Source: Curvularia sp. ZM96
Taxonomy: Eukaryota; Ascomycota; Dothideomycetes; Pleosporales; Pleosporaceae
NCBI GenBank assembly: GCA_022457065.1
Contig: JAJGBQ010000005.1
Span: 1,674,001 to 1,738,000 of the forward strand
Direction: 5' to 3'
Length of the DNA: 64,000 nucleotides
Shown one piece after another: positions 60,047-64,000 of the stretch. Under the pieces are notes generated by a model, which did no database searches, was not told the origin of the DNA, and saw only the letters and a program-made list of their open reading frames with translations. Within the stretch, counting starts at the first letter, position 1, and the number at the start of each line of letters is the position of its first letter. A program made the position numbers and the translations under genes.

Positions 60047-60970
60047 TTTGTGCTCGTGTCACTACTATTTATTTCTTGGGTTTTTACTGTGTAAATGACG
60101 GTAACGTATGTTTTTAAAGTACTATGTGATGGGGTGATAGTGGTTAGTTGAGATGACAAGTGCTTTGGGTTTATGGTTTGATCAAAGGCAGCCCTTGATG
60201 CTGTTATATAGACCTATATGGTTAGAAATGTCAAACGACAAACCATGCCGATGCTTCCCCTCATTCGGCCGCTCTGTGGCGATGATGCCATAGCCTATGT
60301 CCGAGGTTGGGGTTAGTAATACCCATGGTCCAATCAGAGCTGTAAAGGCTGACTAAAACCTCAATTGCGTGATGCTGTAGGGTTTTTGGCAATGCATTTC
60401 TGTTTCACGACCGCCAAAACAGTGGTTTGTAAGATTGAACATGTTTCTAGTCTGATTCTTGCGGGGAAGTAGGATGGTAAGCCGGAGATAGTTCGGGCTC
60501 AATCGGGAGAGAGCATGACGTCATCATTCTATCTTCATCAACACCACGCTTTGGACCTACATCTACAGTACGATAGTGCAGCAAAACACTATTGCATTAC
60601 TGTGATGGTGTGGATAGTTGACACATTGAATTTATTGTAATCATGCACGTTTTGATGCTGAGATATCGCCCATCCCGGATTTGGCTACGGGTTGTGCTCA
60701 TGCATTCTCTGAACCATCTGTTTGTCAGTTATTAGAGATCATAAATGATGAGAGTTTACGCTTTACGCCTGATCAAACTCAAGCCCACCTAGAAGTTCAA
60801 TAACATCATGAGCGCATAGTATGCACTCCTGCCGTTTTACCGTTCTTCAAACGCCTAATGCAGTGGGCCATGCGTCGTCTTAACGTCATCATATTGGTAG
60901 GCGAACTGTGACATCGTACATCCACCTTTAAATCAAATAAAGCCAGCAACTGTTGCAAACACATCTCAAT
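60047..60970. promoter_or_regulatory. Divergent promoter between oxygenase and SDR genes
   Basis: 0.9 kb shared promoter. It holds a perfect CRE/bZIP palindrome TGACGTCA at 60516-60523, a half-site (ACGTCATCAT) near 60881-60890, and an A/T-rich TATA-like stretch at 60927-60940 about 30 bp before the SDR start. Regulation by a bZIP factor is inference. Confidence 0.45.
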
Positions 60971-62116
60971 ATGCTTCGACTCTTTTCACGAACCTTTCCC
61001 ACAGCTACCACATCAATCGCGCCATTAGCACGAACAAAGCAACTCATCCCAAGAACTTCATATCAAATTGTCAGAAACATGAGCAAGGCTAGCAATGAGG
61101 ACCTCAAGGGATCCAAGCTCTTTGATGTCTCACACATCACTGCTCTCGTTACTGGAGGCGGAACTGGAATCGGTCTAATGATCACACAGGCGCTGGTCGC
61201 CAACGGCGCAAAGGTGTACATTACATCGAGACGTGATGAGGTACTGAACAAGACGAACGAGATCTACAACACCGGTCCAGGCCAAATCATCCCTATCCAG
61301 GCTGACGTCAGGTAAGAATCTCAATATTTGCGTGATAAACTAATGAGTGCAAGCTGACCCTACGGCAGTGAGAAGGATGACGTGAAGCGTCTCTACGACG
61401 AAATGTGCCAGAAGGAGCCCAAGGGAATCCAACTTCTCGTCAACAATGCCGGTATTGCGCGCGACGACAACACAAAGTTCTCCTCAAACGGACAGCCCAA
61501 CATGGAAGACCCGCAAGCCATCTCTGACCATTTCCTCAAGTCGCAGCCCGAGCAGTGGGCTGACACAATGAAGACCAATGTTGGCAGCATTTACTGGATG
61601 AGCATGACTTTCCTTCCCCTGCTTGCAAAGGGTGGCAACGTTACTCCTGGATACAGCTCACAGGTCATCAATGTTAGCAGTATCTCGGGCTACATGAAAG
61701 GAAGCTCTAATGGCCAATTCGCGTATGCTTCTAGCAAGGCCGCTGCTACACACCTGGGCCGTATGCTCGCGACGACTTTCATGGGTACCAAGGTGCGGGT
61801 CAACACCATTGCTCCAGGTGTATTCCCAAGTGAGGTAAGCATTTGCATCCTAGTTTGAACAACGATTTTCTCATCTTCTTTCTTGTTAATTGTTTGTCCT
61901 AACATTTCGCAATAGATGACCACTGGCTCTTCGGATGAAGACAACAAGAGCCGCATTGAGTCAGGCATGTCGAACCCCGCCGGCCGCCCTGGAGCGGACA
62001 CCGACATGGCTGCGACTGTACTCATGCTTGCCGGACCAGGCGGTGTGTTTTACAATGAGCAAGTATTGTATCCTGATGGAGGAAGCACTCTCCAACAGCC
62101 TGCTGCGCGGGCTTAA
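60971..62116 (+). CDS. Short-chain dehydrogenase/reductase with mitochondrial-type leader (three exons)
   Basis: Exons 60971-61311, 61369-61834, 61916-62116 encode 335 residues; introns 57 and 81 nt. A basic leader (MLRLFSRTFPTATTSIAPLA and on to RNM) looks like a mitochondrial presequence; skipping to the Met at 61079 would give a cytosolic form. Classical SDR features: TGGGTGIG cofactor loop, basic residues SRRDE after beta-2 favouring NADPH, ADV, NNAGIA, the catalytic Ser in VINVSSISG, the YASSK pair (Tyr and Lys), and a C-terminal VLYPDGG. Closest by feel to fungal 3-oxoacyl-reductase-like (RhlG-type) SDRs; substrate unknown. The divergent oxygenase suggests possible co-regulation. Confidence 0.9.
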
Positions 62117-62484
62117 GCGTTTGCTAAGTAGCCTTGCTTCAGAAGGATTACTATGATAGCTTATGACTTACCTAATTGAATGACCCTTCTATTCTCTGAT
62201 GCAAACATAATCCAATTATATCCATGAATCTCATAGCTGACTTGTTACCTCTAACCACAACTTACTGTTTCACATTGCGCCGTTCTACTCAAGTCGCCGA
62301 GCCGCTCCGAACCATCCCCACTACACCCACAAAACTCTTTCACACTAACTATACATACCCATCCCACAAAACATTTAGAAAAAAAACCTTAGGCATAGTC
62401 GTTCCATTGTATGCTTTCCGTTCTCTGGCCCGAAAGCCAAAGTATCAAAACGGTTCAATTTTTGAGCCCACCATCAGGGTACTA
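62117..62484. other. Spacer between SDR gene and tRNA gene
   Basis: 3' flank of the SDR gene and upstream flank of the tRNA gene. An open frame at 62224-62514 overlaps the tRNA and has no motif. Confidence 0.4.
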
Positions 62485-62520
62485 GGCCTAATGGCCCAAT
62501 GGCAAGGCGCTTGACTACGA

Positions 62521-62532
62521 TTCAATTCCGAT
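62521..62532 (+). other. Canonical-position tRNA intron (12 nt)
   Basis: Lies between positions 37 and 38 of the anticodon loop, the place cut by the tRNA splicing endonuclease in eukaryotes. Sequence TTCAATTCCGAT. It is short but within the range of small introns in filamentous fungi as I recall it. Confidence 0.7.
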
Positions 62533-62550
62533 ATCAAGAGATTCCAGGTT

Positions 62551-62608
62551 GTAAGTTCGGCCTAACTAGCCTGGTTCGCTTCGAATCAGATTGCTAACAT
62601 TGAGATAG
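62551..62608 (+). other. 58-nt spliceosomal-type intron inside tRNA T loop
   Basis: Donor GTAAGT at 62551, branch-site GCTAAC at 62593-62598, acceptor ATAG ending 62608, branch A to acceptor 11 nt, length 58. These values match the protein-coding introns of the window (45-89 nt). Exact removal restores T-loop TTCGACC. Inside is a 7-bp hairpin (62571-62577 with 62583-62589, five-base loop), a copy of GGCCTAA (62559-62565) identical to the tRNA 5' acceptor strand, and GGTTCGCTTC (62573-62582) resembling a B box. Confidence 0.75.
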
Positions 62609-62626
62609 CGACCCCTGGTTAGGTCA

Positions 62627-63224
62627 AAACGAGTTCTTTTTTTGTCTTTTTGCTTTCCTCTCTGGGTGAGGACATGTGACGAGGAGCGGGCTTCGATCGT
62701 CATATTCGTTTGGATCTTATAGTCTGAATCCCGGTGAGAGGGGCCTCTTCTTTCCACCTTTTTAACAGTTGCTGGTGATGTGAATGCTTGTGTGAGGAAT
62801 AAGCAAGTGTTCATTAGCGAAGCTCCATGTTCCAATAGTCGCGCTTGAGTTGGAGGTTCTGCCTCGAGGCACTGCTGTCTTTTTGTTGGATTATCATTCT
62901 CCCTAACAAGACAGGATTGCGACCTTATGGTCAGCCGATGAGTGGTGCAAAGGATAAATGTGCCACACGTTCCAGAGGATCACGTCTTGCATATATTATA
63001 TGTAGCCAGACTGCTTGTTTAGGAAATGCACTAACTTATTTTATACATACGCTAAGATAAGCGCGCTCCCCGATAAGTGTCACGTGCCAATTTCGAAGAC
63101 AACGCCCGCCTCTCAGGGGATGGGCGTTGCTTTGTCCTGCAAGCTCTGTTACCGTTCCGCCCATATTGTCTGGGCACCTTACTCAGACGCATAGCCTGAC
63201 GCTATTATTTGTCTTCATCAAATC
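62627..63224. other. Spacer with tRNA terminator and promoter of regulator gene
   Basis: Begins with the oligo-T tract 62637-62643. The rest is the promoter of the Zn2Cys6 gene. The minus-strand frame 62566-62835 crosses the tRNA and is rejected. Nothing else recognised. Confidence 0.4.
62634..62643 (+). terminator. Pol III oligo-T terminator
   Basis: TTC followed by seven T residues, 11 nt after the tRNA 3' end, as expected for RNA polymerase III termination. A second T-rich run follows at 62647-62653. Confidence 0.65.
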
Positions 63225-64000
63225 ATGTCCCCGCCTACCCATGGCTCACAACGCCTCAAGTCCAAGACAGGTTGTCTCACATGCCGAGCTCGTCGGAAGA
63301 AATGTGATGAAGAGCATCCGACGTGTATTGGATGCCGGCGCAACCATCTCATCTGCACTTGGCCGTCACCATCCACTCAGCATACTAAACCAGTAAAGAG
63401 GCCAGAGAACGTGCAGCGCAAAGCCCCGCATCATCTTCCCGTCAGATCGAGCCCACGGGAAGATAGCGGCAATGGTGGAACCGGCGTGGGCGGCGGCACC
63501 GGCACCGGCAGCAGTAATGGTAGCACCGCAGCACAGCGAATCGTTACTACAGCCGACAAAAAACAAATGCGACATTTACTTCCCCTTCCTAGCACAGTTA
63601 GTTTCCATCCGGCCTTCTCGAGCAGCATGCCTGGTCTGCGGAAAGAGAGCGAGAAGCGCATTTTTGACCATTACGTGAGAGTAACGGCTACGGAAATAAC
63701 AGGGCGCGTTTTACCTCTGAGCCCGTTCGTGAGCCACCTCTTGCCTGTGGCGTACCATGATACGCGCGTTGTCACCAGTCTGTTGGCAATGAGTGGAGCT
63801 CATTTAAGCGCCTACAAGGATAGACGATTTGAGCACGATGCACGCTCGTACTATGCGGTGACACTGCGGAGCGTCAAGCATTGGCTCCTTGGTTGGAAAG
63901 AGTCTAGTACCCAGGACCTCATTAGCCTTTTGACAGTGATGTTGTGTCTTTGCTGGATCGAGGTGGGTCCCGTTTTGTTTCGTTTCTAGATGCTTGATCG
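63225..64000 (+). CDS. Zn2Cys6 transcription factor, 5' part only
   Basis: First exon 63225-63962; the frame then meets a donor-like GTGGGT at 63963, so the rest lies beyond the window. Residues about 14-42 form a zinc cluster with spacing C-X2-C-X6-C-X6-C-X2-C-X6-C (CLTCRARRKKC, then CIGCRRNHLIC). A Gly/Ser/Thr-rich linker follows (GTGVGGGTGTGSSNG). From about residue 130 (PSTVSFHPAFSSSM, EKRIFDHYVRVTATEITGRV, YHDTRVVTSLLAMSGAHL) it matches the start of the Fungal_trans_2 type regulatory domain. Expected to be a nuclear DNA-binding activator. It may regulate the adjacent SDR and oxygenase genes, though that is only proximity. Confidence 0.88.

Larger units (their letters stand above)
62485..62626 (+). 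tRNA. tRNA-Arg(ACG) with an anticodon-loop intron and a spliceosomal-type intron in the T loop
   Basis: The mature molecule is 62485-62520 + 62533-62550 + 62609-62626 (72 nt, CCA not encoded). Acceptor GGCCTAA (62485-62491) pairs with TTAGGTC (62619-62625) with one G-U; discriminator A62626. U8 G9 then D stem GCC (62494-62496) with GGC (62506-62508) and a loop containing GG. Anticodon stem CTTGA (62510-62514) pairs with TCAAG (62534-62538); loop CTACGA+A has anticodon ACG (62517-62519). Variable loop AGATT. T stem CCAGG (62544-62548) pairs with CCTGG (62614-62618); loop TT + CGACC becomes TTCGACC only after removing 62551-62608. A box TGGCCCAATGGC is intact; the B box GGTTCGACC is split. A seven-T run (62637-62643) follows as pol III terminator. 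Could be functional if spliced, or a tRNA killed by insertion; perfect helices argue for ongoing selection. Confidence 0.85.

Noticed and set aside
62224..62514. 96-codon frame overlapping the tRNA 5' half
   Set aside because: No motif or splice support; the tRNA explains the conserved part.
62566..62835. 89-codon minus-strand frame overlapping the tRNA 3' half
   Set aside because: No motif; crosses the terminator and tRNA.

Overview
The window looks like nuclear DNA of a filamentous ascomycete, most likely a Dothideomycete of the order Pleosporales (inference from gene families and gene structure, not from a database search). Genes sit 0.3-2 kb apart on both strands. Most coding introns are 45-89 nt with GTRNGT-like donors, CTAAC/CTGAC-like branch sites and YAG acceptors. 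Many translations are interrupted only by such introns, and I placed exon joins by frame continuity, splice signals and conserved family motifs.

Left part (1-22 kb): a 14-helix DHA2-type MFS transporter (1036-2844), a 2EXR/F-box-like protein whose first exon is hidden behind a 58-nt intron (4097-5027), a small low-complexity protein ending in a PPxY motif (5984-6709), a five-exon gene for a 3207-residue DUF3638/DUF3645 protein (7135-16960, minus), a DHA1-type MFS transporter (18207-20036) and an aldehyde dehydrogenase (20665-22095).

Middle part (22-44 kb): a seven-exon family-2 glycosyltransferase of the hyphal-surface type (minus), the spindle-checkpoint gene MAD2 (minus) sharing a short GATAAG-rich promoter with the mitochondrial translation GTPase GUF1 (plus), a sugar-porter MFS protein with a long cytoplasmic tail and an apparent 1-bp frameshift at its end, and a 9-kb gene for a 2.8-kDa-residue-scale (about 2772 aa) Glu/Pro/Ala-rich disordered protein with several minisatellites (minus).

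Right part (44-64 kb): two poorly known minus-strand genes, a C2-domain Inn1/Fic1-like cytokinesis protein, methionine aminopeptidase 2, a secreted/membrane single-pass-type protein, a divergent pair (CmcJ/AsaB-like oxygenase and a mitochondrial-type short-chain dehydrogenase) around a perfect CRE palindrome, and a Zn2Cys6 regulator running off the right edge.

The most unusual object is at 62485-62626: a tRNA-Arg(ACG) gene. All four helices pair perfectly once two insertions are removed: a 12-nt canonical-position anticodon-loop intron, and a 58-nt insert in the T loop that has every hallmark of a spliceosomal intron (GTAAGT, GCTAAC, TAG) and splits the pol III B box. An oligo-T terminator follows. 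I am not aware of a described nuclear tRNA gene carrying an mRNA-type intron, so this is the main candidate for new biology here.
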